Source: Butyrivibrio sp. (GTDB lineage Bacteria > Bacillota > Clostridia > Lachnospirales > Lachnospiraceae). Taken from it: DNA of 64,000 nucleotides. Within the stretch, counting starts at the first letter, position 1. Each line of letters starts with the position of its first letter. The stretch spans positions 1-64,000 of the forward strand of contig NZ_SVFW01000007.1 in the NCBI RefSeq assembly GCF_015056685.1, in the 5' to 3' direction. The translations under genes were made by a program, and so were the position numbers. Shown in pieces: positions 32,783 through 39,853 of this stretch. The notes beneath the pieces are model-generated. The model searched no databases and had not been told where the DNA came from. It saw only the letters and a program-made list of their open reading frames with translations.

Positions 32783-33583
32783 TTACAGGTACTTCTCTGG
32801 CTCGTTGAGGAACACGTCGGTTATGCCCTTTGCAGCATATGCCTCTATGTTCATCCTTCCTCCTGTAGGGACTTCAGGGTAAAGATGTCCGCCAAACCAC
32901 GCACGCACTGTTCTGCCTTGAATTTTCTCAATCGGAAGATCCATGTGAATTCCCGCAGGGTGAAGCGCTATGCTGCCACCTGGCACGTCTTCCCACAATG
33001 ACTCAAGGCCAATGGCCTTGTAAAGGCAGTTTGACAAAAGATCATCCAAAACGCCGAGCTTTGCTGTAGGCTCAAACTCATGGATTTTGAACAGGGATTC
33101 AGGGTAAAAGCTTGAATAAACAATTGCCTCCTTAACTCCCATTTCATCCACAAGTTTAACTATCTTTTCCTCAATTCCCGGATAGTTGTAAACTGATGTC
33201 TTAAGCTCAATATTGATACGCATGCCTTCCTTTATCTCATCTTCAGGTACGCCCCTTTTAACGGCATCGCAGTAAACTTTCAGTTTTGGCATCAAAAGCT
33301 CAATGACTTCACGCATTGTAGGAATCTTCTCAGCTGCCACGCCCTTGCCGGCAAAAATATGAAGAGCCTTTAGCTCCTCAAGAGTAAAATCTCTCACAAA
33401 TCCAAATCCATCTGTTGTTCTATCCACACGTTCATCGTGGATAACTACAAGTTCTCCATCCTTAGTCAGCTGAATGTCCAGCTCAACTCCGGCAAGGCCA
33501 TCAATTTCCATTGCCTTTCCAAAAGATGTAAGTGTATTTTCCGGATACATCTGACTGCATCCTCTGTGTGCCCAAAATCGCAT
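32783..33583 (-). CDS. Glycerophosphodiester phosphodiesterase
   Basis: A 266-residue GDPD-family enzyme without signal peptide. Catalytic features are WAHRGCSQMYPENTLTSF at the N-terminus, ELDIQLTKDGELVVIHDERVDRTT (Glu-x-Asp metal ligands and His) and INIELKT. The barrel ends with the ITDVFLNEPEKYL strand. It releases glycerol-3-phosphate from glycerophosphodiesters, for example deacylated phospholipids or teichoic-acid fragments. It is transcribed alone. Confidence 0.93.
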   Translation of the reverse strand: MRFWAHRGCSQMYPENTLTSFGKAMEIDGLAGVELDIQLTKDGELVVIHDERVDRTTDGFGFVRDFTLEELKALHIFAGKGVAAEKIPTMREVIELLMPKLKVYCDAVKRGVPEDEIKEGMRINIELKTSVYNYPGIEEKIVKLVDEMGVKEAIVYSSFYPESLFKIHEFEPTAKLGVLDDLLSNCLYKAIGLESLWEDVPGGSIALHPAGIHMDLPIEKIQGRTVRAWFGGHLYPEVPTGGRMNIEAYAAKGITDVFLNEPEKYL

Positions 33584-33640
33584 ATTTTTTCACAACCTTT
33601 CATTTAGAATCTAAAAGTTATCATAACTCTTTATAATTAA

Positions 33641-33668
33641 AAAGACTATACCATTTACTGGTATAGTC
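33641..33668 (-). terminator. Terminator of the Rpn-like nuclease gene
   Basis: Perfect 10-bp stem GACTATACCA/TGGTATAGTC (33644-33653 with 33659-33668), then TTTTTAATT on the minus strand. Confidence 0.85.
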
Positions 33669-33674
33669 CGTTAA

Positions 33675-34625
33675 TCATGCAGAAAATCGATTATAATACT
33701 CTTCTGCTTTTTCTCTGGTAATCTTGAATCGTTTTACTAACTTTTCAATAATCGTCGCTTTCTCGACTCCATCTTCAATTTTATCAACAATGAATGCTTC
33801 TATTCCTTGTTCTATTCCTTCTTTTAATCCATTTTCAAGTATAACATCACTCAAATTACACATATCATTAAGCCTCCGCTCAGTGTCTCTACTAACTTCT
33901 ATCCCATACTCACCTGACAGCTTCTTCTTTTTCATTTCAGAATCTTCTTTTTTTAAGAGTGTCTCAAGCATCGCTATCAAAATATTTTTAGACTTCTCTA
34001 GGTTCTCATTACTTCTCAATCTGATTATAACACCTTGTAGCTTATCAATGTTTGGCAAATTCATTTTCTTGCCAAATAAAACCTCTTGAGTCAGAGAGAT
34101 TCGATTAATTGAGTCCTCATCATCGCCAGCATCCATACATATCCATATACTGCGAACAGCCTTCAGACTATCGTAATCTGAATTTGTAAATTCTACTTCT
34201 TTCTGAGCAGAAATCATTCTTCCCAAATAAAAAACAATTCTGTTATCCAAGTGGTAACCAAGTTTTGTTACTTTAGAACTCTTCTGCGCCTCAATGTTAA
34301 TCAGTATCTTAATGAGCTGCACCCCGCAATAAACAGAAAATCTTATATCAAAATAAATCTTCCCTTCACTCGGTACGTTATCTTCTTCAGAGCACTTTTT
34401 GATCTTATCAGCATTGGTATGCCCTGGTTCCACTCTGATCTTAGATATTTCCGGTTCATCAATATTGCTTATTATCGTCTGAATATCAGTATCCTTAAAT
34501 TCATCTAATGTGTACTTAAGAATCCTAGCCAAAATCTGTTTATCTGCCAGCAATTCTTTTACATTCTCATCATACCTGGCTCTCTGACAAGTAATATCAA
34601 TCGCCTGCGCTATATTTGTTTCCAT
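33675..34625 (-). CDS. Rpn-family putative nuclease (PD-(D/E)XK, transposase_31-like)
   Basis: A 316-residue protein of the Rpn type common in Lachnospiraceae. The nuclease-like core has FDIRFSVY followed by IKILINIEAQKS (acidic residue, then E-x-Q in place of E-x-K). The C-terminal part has a coiled, charged region and repeats of L-K-E-G-I-E-Q-G-I-E-A ending VKRFKITREKAEEYYNRF. Rpn proteins promote RecA-independent recombination and DNA cleavage; some are phage-defence candidates. Its promoter overlaps a LexA-type box (34686-34699), suggesting SOS control. A fragment of a paralogue lies at 62856-62984. Confidence 0.8.
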   Translation of the reverse strand: METNIAQAIDITCQRARYDENVKELLADKQILARILKYTLDEFKDTDIQTIISNIDEPEISKIRVEPGHTNADKIKKCSEEDNVPSEGKIYFDIRFSVYCGVQLIKILINIEAQKSSKVTKLGYHLDNRIVFYLGRMISAQKEVEFTNSDYDSLKAVRSIWICMDAGDDEDSINRISLTQEVLFGKKMNLPNIDKLQGVIIRLRSNENLEKSKNILIAMLETLLKKEDSEMKKKKLSGEYGIEVSRDTERRLNDMCNLSDVILENGLKEGIEQGIEAFIVDKIEDGVEKATIIEKLVKRFKITREKAEEYYNRFSA

Positions 34626-34663
34626 TTGTATTACACTACTCCGTTTGCTTTACTTGTAGAAAT

Positions 34664-34699
34664 AATATAGCACATATGTTCGCTGCGAACAAGTGTTTG
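34664..34699 (-). promoter_or_regulatory. Promoter with overlapping LexA (SOS) box
   Basis: On the minus strand TTGTTC (complement of 34687-34692), 17-bp spacer and TATATT (34664-34669) preceded by TGC. The plus-strand sequence CGAACAAGTGTTTG (34686-34699) fits the Gram-positive LexA consensus CGAACRNRYGTTYC at 13 of 14 positions and covers the -35 box. A second inverted repeat, GTTCGC-T-GCGAAC (34678-34690), overlaps it. Confidence 0.65.
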
Positions 34700-34772
34700 T
34701 TTTTCGCTTGGAATTGCACTTTTTCCCATTGATTCAGCATTATGCTTAGTCAGTAATTTTCGTTTTTTAACT

Positions 34773-35840
34773 TCACCCTACATCCACCATAATCTTGATG
34801 TACTCTTCTGACTTTTTCCTCATGATTTGAAGGCCATCCTGTATGTGCTCAAGATCAAACCTGTGAGTTATAAGCATTGTCGGAGAAAAAGCCTGCTCAC
34901 TCTTATGCCAAGTCGCAAGTCGCTCTAATGCATAATTCCAGTCGTCAGGATACGCAGAATTCCACGTTCCCATCAAGGTCATCTGGTTTCTCAATATCTT
35001 CCAATAAATATTCCTAGGAAGTTCCATGTCTGAAGCAGGATTGCCCACAAGCATGACTTTTCCAAGAGGAGCCGTCAGATTAACTGCCTGGGCGTAGCTC
35101 TCGGACCTTCCGATACACTCAAGATAGTAGTCCGCGCCTTTACCATCCGTATTTTCATTTACAAAAGCCGAAGGCTCACCATATCTCACATCGCAGAAGT
35201 GATCATCGCTGTACCCAATCTGCTTTATCATCTCTTTTTGAACATTCTTATTTCCTATGAAAAAGACATTTCGGTATCCTGCATCTTTTAGAAGCATAGC
35301 CACCAGAAGTCCAATGGTCCCAAGGCCGCAGACTACGATATTTTTTTCAGTTGCCGCTTCAAATCCATCTCCGACAAGTTCCAGTCTCCTCAGCGCATGC
35401 ACAGCAACACACATAGGCTCAAGCATGGCCGCTTCGTCATCTGTCACTTGGTCAGGGATAGGCAAAATATTCCACAAAGGAGCGCAGACATACTCGCCAA
35501 ATCCACCATCGGAGCGGGATCCCAGGTAATTATAGTTTTCACACATCTCATAATGCTGAGACTTGCACTGCCTGCATTTCATACAGGGAATCAGCGGAAA
35601 AACTCCAACTCTTTTACCTACAATTTCAGGATTATCGTCACACTTTTCCACAATTCCCATGAATTCATGCCCCGGAACTATTGGCATATTGTGGGCGCCG
35701 GTCTTAAAAATGCGTGGAACGTCAGATCCGCAAATACCGCACCTATGAACTTTTACAAGCGCCTCGCCCGCCTTGGGCCTTGGATCATTGACTTCCACGT
35801 ACTTAAGATTGTCTATTCCATACAAAACCTGAGCTCTCAT
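34773..35840 (-). CDS. Zinc-dependent alcohol dehydrogenase (TarJ-like candidate)
   Basis: A 355-residue medium-chain dehydrogenase/reductase. Catalytic zinc ligands are in RCGICGSDVPR and PGHEFMG; structural zinc cysteines are CMKCRQCKSQHYEMC; the NAD(P) fold is VVCGLGTIGLLVAM. Sorbitol dehydrogenase-like overall. It follows a TarI/IspD-type cytidylyltransferase by 67 bp. In teichoic-acid loci TarJ reduces ribulose-5-phosphate to ribitol-5-phosphate for TarI, so a CDP-ribitol role is plausible, but sequence alone does not exclude another polyol. Confidence 0.8.
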   Translation of the reverse strand: MRAQVLYGIDNLKYVEVNDPRPKAGEALVKVHRCGICGSDVPRIFKTGAHNMPIVPGHEFMGIVEKCDDNPEIVGKRVGVFPLIPCMKCRQCKSQHYEMCENYNYLGSRSDGGFGEYVCAPLWNILPIPDQVTDDEAAMLEPMCVAVHALRRLELVGDGFEAATEKNIVVCGLGTIGLLVAMLLKDAGYRNVFFIGNKNVQKEMIKQIGYSDDHFCDVRYGEPSAFVNENTDGKGADYYLECIGRSESYAQAVNLTAPLGKVMLVGNPASDMELPRNIYWKILRNQMTLMGTWNSAYPDDWNYALERLATWHKSEQAFSPTMLITHRFDLEHIQDGLQIMRKKSEEYIKIMVDVG

Positions 35841-35907
35841 AGAATTTCATCTCTTTCTTCGCGAATATTGAATGCCGTTCGTATATCAATTTCTATTGTT
35901 TATGCGC

Positions 35908-36615
35908 TTAATAGTTTTCCCTCATAATCCCTTCTGCTCTCTCAAGATCCACCTGGGTTGTCACCTTAAAGTTTCTCTGATCTCCCGGAATCATGGCAAC
36001 GTCCATCCCCGCCATTACCGCAGGTTCTGTGGAGCCCTTTATCATTCTGATCTTATCGGGCAAAAGAGCTTCATTAGCCTCTAAATACTTCTTATAATTA
36101 AAAGCTTCCGGCGCCTGCCCGGCAAAAATAGTATTGCGGTTAAGCAGTTCGTCCACACGGGCCCCTGTCCTGCTGAAATACACAGTATCGTTCATGGGAA
36201 GAACAGGCATCGCACCATCATGGCTATCAAGCGCCTTAAAGCACTCCTCTATCATCTCTTCTGTAACAAAAGGCCTTGCAGCGTCATGGATAATAATATT
36301 ATCGGTCATATCGCCAAGTCCCATTTGCTCTATTTCTTTTAACGCATTATAAATAGAAAGCTGCCTGTTATCGCCCGGGTCAGAAAATCCCAGGATTTTC
36401 TCACTTATCTGCGGATCATCCGCGACGGCATCTTCAATCCTGTCACGCCACTCCTCAGCTGCCACGATAAGAATGTTGTTAACGTACACAGATCTGCCAA
36501 AGGGCGCCATGCTATGCATGATCATCATCTGTCCAGACAACTCCACAAACTGCTTTGGTACTTCCGATCCAATCCTGCTGCCAATCCCGCCGGCAAGAAT
36601 AATTGCAATATTCAT
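35908..36615 (-). CDS. IspD/TarI family cytidylyltransferase
   Basis: A 235-residue CTP-using nucleotidyltransferase: IILAGGIGSRIGSEVPKQF (CTP loop), IIHDAARPFVTEEMI and FKVTTQVDLERAEGIM. The family includes IspD (methylerythritol) and TarI (ribitol-5-phosphate). Pairing with a TarJ-like dehydrogenase favours TarI and hence CDP-ribitol for a ribitol-containing polymer. ATG 36615 is preferred to an upstream GTG at 36621 because the RBS GCGAGG lies 5 nt before it. It begins 15 bp after the AAA ATPase gene. Confidence 0.82.
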   Translation of the reverse strand: MNIAIILAGGIGSRIGSEVPKQFVELSGQMMIMHSMAPFGRSVYVNNILIVAAEEWRDRIEDAVADDPQISEKILGFSDPGDNRQLSIYNALKEIEQMGLGDMTDNIIIHDAARPFVTEEMIEECFKALDSHDGAMPVLPMNDTVYFSRTGARVDELLNRNTIFAGQAPEAFNYKKYLEANEALLPDKIRMIKGSTEPAVMAGMDVAMIPGDQRNFKVTTQVDLERAEGIMRENY

Positions 36616-36629
36616 AGGCACCTCGCTTT

Positions 36630-37670
36630 CTAGTATACTTTCTTTACAAATGCATCAAATCTAGGCAATTTGAGTTTAATCATTCCCCGATCAGATACAT
36701 CTATAAGTCCCTTGTCCCTTAATCTTTCCCGATATTGGGAAAACTCATTCTTTTTCTGCTTGGTAATATCAAGAAGCTCCGCCACAGGCATGACATCTTT
36801 TTGAACGATAAAAGACATAAACCATTTATCTTTCTCCGAAAGCTCCGACCAGATTTTTGTGTAAACATAGTGACTTAATGCTTCATCAAATTTTATCAGA
36901 ACTGTTTCTGACACTTCGTGATTTTCATCTTCCCATACATACTTGCCCAGAGCTTGATAAGCAAAAGGGTATCCTTTTGTAATAATCGCCATATCCATAG
37001 CTTTTTCTCTATCTATCCCAAAGAGCTTAGAATATCGGTCTGCAATCAGTGTAAGGTTAAGTGGTTCCATTTCATATTGCGGTGTACGGTACAGAAACGT
37101 CAGATTCTTTTCATTCTTTAAATCATTGATATTCTCATATAAACCAGCCATCAGTAAAAAAATAGGGAAATCTTCCCTGATAAATATCTGAAAACTACTG
37201 GCAAATTCTCTCATTGAAGGTGTATTAGATACCTCATCAACAGATACCAGCAGTTTCTTTTTCTTTCTCTGTATTTCCTTCAACATTATTTCCAAAGCCG
37301 ACTCTATATCTGCTACCGGTGACTTTTGTTCTATGTTCAGACCAATTCCAAATTTAGAAAGATTAAGATTAGCATCAACAAATTTCGTCATGAATTCTTT
37401 GCTGTCATATAGCTTACCCGCGAGGCTTTCCAACATATTTCGTTCAGCATTCAGTCTGATAACTATCCAATTATCTGATTCCAACACCCTCTGCTCTATT
37501 TCGGTCATCGTAACTGTCTTGCCGCTTCCTCTTGTGCCAGTTAGCATGAAGCAGTTATTCTGTGTATCTTCATCAATCATTTCCTGAACAATTTCATCAA
37601 TTATGAGTTCACGACTTATATACTGGCTTGGAACTTTTCCAAAATTAATTGCAAACGGATTTTTTCCCAT
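36630..37670 (-). CDS. AAA-family ATPase with C-terminal winged-helix (archaeal-ATPase-like)
   Basis: A 346-residue cytosolic ATPase. Walker A is TGTRGSGKT, Walker B LLVSVDEVSN, and arginine/sensor-2 candidates lie in FLYRTPQYEM and GYPFAYQALG. The last 80 residues look like a winged helix (VAELLDITKQKKNEFSQYRE, then LRDKGLIDVSDRGMIKLKL). This is the MNS-STAND-like archaeal-type ATPase group frequent in clostridia; function unknown. It is upstream of tarI/tarJ-like genes with a 15-bp gap. Three pairs of TATATACT repeats lie directly upstream, overlapping its promoter region, and are candidate operators. AAGGAG precedes the ATG. Confidence 0.8.
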   Translation of the reverse strand: MGKNPFAINFGKVPSQYISRELIIDEIVQEMIDEDTQNNCFMLTGTRGSGKTVTMTEIEQRVLESDNWIVIRLNAERNMLESLAGKLYDSKEFMTKFVDANLNLSKFGIGLNIEQKSPVADIESALEIMLKEIQRKKKKLLVSVDEVSNTPSMREFASSFQIFIREDFPIFLLMAGLYENINDLKNEKNLTFLYRTPQYEMEPLNLTLIADRYSKLFGIDREKAMDMAIITKGYPFAYQALGKYVWEDENHEVSETVLIKFDEALSHYVYTKIWSELSEKDKWFMSFIVQKDVMPVAELLDITKQKKNEFSQYRERLRDKGLIDVSDRGMIKLKLPRFDAFVKKVY

Positions 37671-37682
37671 TCTGCAGCTCCT

Positions 37683-37758
37683 TATATACTTCTATATACT
37701 TTCAATATGCGTATATACTTCTATATACTCACATCTCAATTATATACTTTTATATACT
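37683..37758. repeat. Six TATATACT repeats in three phased pairs
   Basis: TATATACT starts at 37683, 37693, 37712, 37722, 37741 and 37751. Spacing is 10 bp within each pair and exactly 29 bp between pairs. The array lies 13-88 bp upstream of the AAA ATPase start, where its promoter must be. One-turn phasing suggests a protein binding the same DNA face. Confidence 0.85.
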
Positions 37759-37814
37759 TCTTAGCAATAAATCTATCAGAAAGCTCTTTATACCTATCTC
37801 TCCCCACTAAAAAA

Positions 37815-37848
37815 CTCCTGAAGTAAAGGCTATACTTTACATCAGGAG
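37815..37848 (-). terminator. Cassette terminator hairpin, copy 1
   Basis: Stems CTCCTGA/TCAGGAG and GTAAAG/CTTTAC, followed by TTTTTTAG on the minus strand. Related hairpins occur at 41272-41307 and 46521-46558, each at the downstream end of the same cassette. Confidence 0.85.
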
Positions 37849-37893
37849 CTGCTAATACTCTAATATCCAAAAGTCTTTTATTACTAGCAAAAA

Positions 37894-38091
37894 TCAATTT
37901 TCAAACAAATAAAACTTCGTGCCCAGCTTAGAATAATCTTTCCTTTTACCTGTTCTAGGATGAGCTTTCATGTCTTTATATAGCACCTCAGCCCGTCTTT
38001 CAAGCTGTTCAATTGACATATTCAAAAATTCTTCAGGGATCTCATGCGAGTCATCTTCATAATACATATCGAGTTCTTTTTCTTCAATCAT
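37894..38091 (-). CDS. Small MKAHP-type protein, paralogue 1 (cassette gene)
   Basis: 65 residues, acidic then basic, helical: EEFLNMSIEQLERRAEVLYK then DMKAHPRTGK, ending in TKFYLFEN. It is a paralogue of the 60-residue product of 41313-41495, which has PEEYKRMTPEEKEAEMDRLY and EMKAHPQIKE. It starts within the stop of the JAB gene (8-bp overlap) and has its own AAGGAGGTGA, so the two are translationally coupled. Function unknown; coupling to a JAB protease suggests a partner, substrate or inhibitor. Confidence 0.7.
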   Translation of the reverse strand: MIEEKELDMYYEDDSHEIPEEFLNMSIEQLERRAEVLYKDMKAHPRTGKRKDYSKLGTKFYLFEN

Positions 38092-38671
38092 CCAAAATCA
38101 CCTCCTTATAAGTAATATCGAAATGCTCGCAGCAATACTCAATTACCTTAATTCTTGCTTCGCTTTCATTATATCCTTTCTTCTTAAACATAGCAACTTT
38201 AAGGTCAAAGTATTCTTCACTAATAAACTCATTGCTACTATACGTGAAAACTTTTCCATTATGTCCCACAACTATTCCAAGATAATAGTTCTGCTCATAA
38301 TTTGAATTAAAATCTGCAATACTGGGAGCTAGTCCAGCCGGGTGACTATGAACTGTAATCAATTTTTCATAATTCTTAATGGCTTTTTTTACATGCTCTG
38401 GATAGACAATTTTTCCTTCGATACAACTGTCAATCACCTGAGCTACAACGGACTTAGTTTCAGAATTTATCCAATACATATCCTCAAACTTTGTTCCTGA
38501 ACGGTGTTTAAGTATCTTTTTAGCCAATTGATATATCAGCTTATTTAATTCAGGATCTCCTGAAAGCAGATCAAACTTTCTTCTGTATTCTCCGCTATCA
38601 ATATATGATAAGTTGATCTGAGTATCCTTGTTTCTCCCGTACCGCTGTTCTTCAATCTCTGTTTCTTCCAT
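38084..38671 (-). CDS. JAB/MPN domain metalloprotease-like protein
   Basis: 195 residues. The zinc-protease motif is ITVHSHPAGLAPSIADFN: H-x-H, six residues, Ser, two residues, Asp, with a candidate Glu in SETKSVVAQVI about 35 residues before. This matches the JAMM core of Prok-JAB/MPN isopeptidases except for one residue less between His and Ser, a spacing also seen in other bacterial JAB proteins. The C-terminal 60 residues are helical and unrecognised. It is the first gene of a cassette with a long leader (38745-38888) and is coupled to the small MKAHP protein. TAAGGAGGAAAG precedes the ATG. Confidence 0.78.
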   Translation of the reverse strand: MEETEIEEQRYGRNKDTQINLSYIDSGEYRRKFDLLSGDPELNKLIYQLAKKILKHRSGTKFEDMYWINSETKSVVAQVIDSCIEGKIVYPEHVKKAIKNYEKLITVHSHPAGLAPSIADFNSNYEQNYYLGIVVGHNGKVFTYSSNEFISEEYFDLKVAMFKKKGYNESEARIKVIEYCCEHFDITYKEVILDD

Positions 38672-38744
38672 CTTTCCTCCTTATACATGCCTTTGTCCCT
38701 TCGCATGCACAGATAAGAAGTTGTAGAATATCACCAGATTAAGA

Positions 38745-38888
38745 AAGCAACCAATTCTAAAAAACAACTTGTCATATAGTAATCAGGGGAATACTTGGCG
38801 AAGTGCCTTGAACTCCGTACATGATAAAGTACTTAGGTACAATAGCACATCATACCCTGATTGTAAAGTATGAGATTTTCAAGGTACT
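38745..38888 (-). promoter_or_regulatory. Repeated cassette leader, copy 1
   Basis: About 145 bp related to 41535-41688 and 46576-46720. On the minus strand all share TTGAAAA, a promoter (here TTTACA 38862-38867, 17 bp, TATTGT 38839-38844 with a TGC extension), then GGAGTTCAAGGCACTTCGCC and TGATTACTATATGACAAGTT. A 16-codon frame (MYGVQGTSPSIPLITI) lies within it. Downstream is the JAB gene. Confidence 0.75.
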
Positions 38889-38903
38889 TATTATTCCTTT
38901 TCC

Positions 38904-39172
38904 TTAATGCCATAGCTCCTTACGAAGACGATTAAATTCGTTCTTTAACTCTTTTCTTTCCTGTTCGCCTTCTGCTTTCCCTGATCATAAATTCGAAAGC
39001 TCGGCAGATCCAATACTTTTCCACCCATAACATCACCTACTTTCTTTTGGATGTTCTTCGTGTTCATCGTATACTTATAAGCAACACTATGTGCTGATCT
39101 AATGATTGCATCATAGGATACCGCTGACAATAAACCATCATAACATTTTAATTGACTCAACAACTTCGTCAA
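38904..39172 (-). pseudogene. Short frame with probable frameshift, unknown
   Basis: An open frame of 75 codons (38945-39172) overlaps the next upstream gene by 35 bp. Near 38950 the frame would need a shift to continue into ERKELKNEFNRLRKELWH and a stop at 38904-38906. The composition (MGGKVLDLPSFRIYDQGKQK) is protein-like, but no family is recognised and there is no RBS. Best read as the decayed 3' end of a gene. Confidence 0.3.
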
Positions 39173-39479
39173 ATGTCATTATCCCTGTTTTAATATAATT
39201 CAATAAACTCCCATACTGCTGGCCATTATCAACAACCCAAAATCTATCTGAGAATTCATACATGTAGTAAAAATCCAACATTTCTTTTTCCATTACCGCA
39301 GAAATATTCTCAGCATTACTACAATCTACAGCCATTTCAAACGGGCAATAAATATGAAAGTCCTCATTTTCTTTAAATGCGCACAATACTTCTTTACATT
39401 GTGGAAATGATGAAGATATAAGCAATACTATCTTATATTTTTTTAGGTCCCGTTCCAGCTTATCCTTAACACTCATCAT
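39138..39479 (-). CDS. Small unknown protein (glycan-locus associated)
   Basis: 113 residues: VKDKLERDLKKYKIVLLISS at the start, an EMAVDCSNAENISAVMEKEM helix, then VVDNGQQYGSLLNYIKTG and IMTFDEVVESIKML. It overlaps the HAD gene by 4 bp. A broken paralogue with an internal deletion lies at 41105-41264, so this is a recurring gene of the locus. It could be an adaptor or sugar-recognition domain; no catalytic motif is seen. Confidence 0.6.
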   Translation of the reverse strand: MMSVKDKLERDLKKYKIVLLISSSFPQCKEVLCAFKENEDFHIYCPFEMAVDCSNAENISAVMEKEMLDFYYMYEFSDRFWVVDNGQQYGSLLNYIKTGIMTFDEVVESIKML

Positions 39480-39853
39480 AGCTCCCTTCTAATTGCAGGG
39501 CCTTCGAATCTATCTCTATCCAAATTAATAGCTACAGACATTTCCAATCCCGAGGGCTTTCTATCATTCATCACTATCCTCTCTCCAAATGGCAAATTGA
39601 AAATGATATCATCATACCTTATCTTGTTCTCTCTAAGAAATATCAATGTCATTTCTTTAAATTCGTCAGTCCGTGAAGTAGTCAATATTATCCGATCGCC
39701 TTCTGGTAGCCGATCAAGATATTCTTTAGCGCCTTCCAACAGAGTGTCATGTCCATCAATCTTATAGCCATTATGTTTAACTAATGTACCATCTATATCA
39801 ACAAACCAGGTTTTAGATAGCGTTGAAAGAATCATCTCTTTTCTATCGCTCAT
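39476..39853 (-). CDS. HAD-like phosphatase domain protein
   Basis: 125 residues. Motif I FVDIDGTLVKHNG (DxDGT), motif II LTTSRT and motif IV VMNDRKPSG are visible. It lacks a cap and is short, like the polynucleotide-kinase-type or capsule-locus HAD phosphatases. Likely removes phosphate from a sugar or nucleotide-sugar intermediate. It overlaps both neighbours by 4 bp (39138-39479 and 39850-41100), so all three form one operon. Confidence 0.75.
   Translation of the reverse strand: MSDRKEMILSTLSKTWFVDIDGTLVKHNGYKIDGHDTLLEGAKEYLDRLPEGDRIILTTSRTDEFKEMTLIFLRENKIRYDDIIFNLPFGERIVMNDRKPSGLEMSVAINLDRDRFEGPAIRREL

Noticed and set aside
37683..37758. CRISPR array
   Set aside because: Repeats are only 8 bp with regular short spacing and no spacer diversity; no cas genes nearby.
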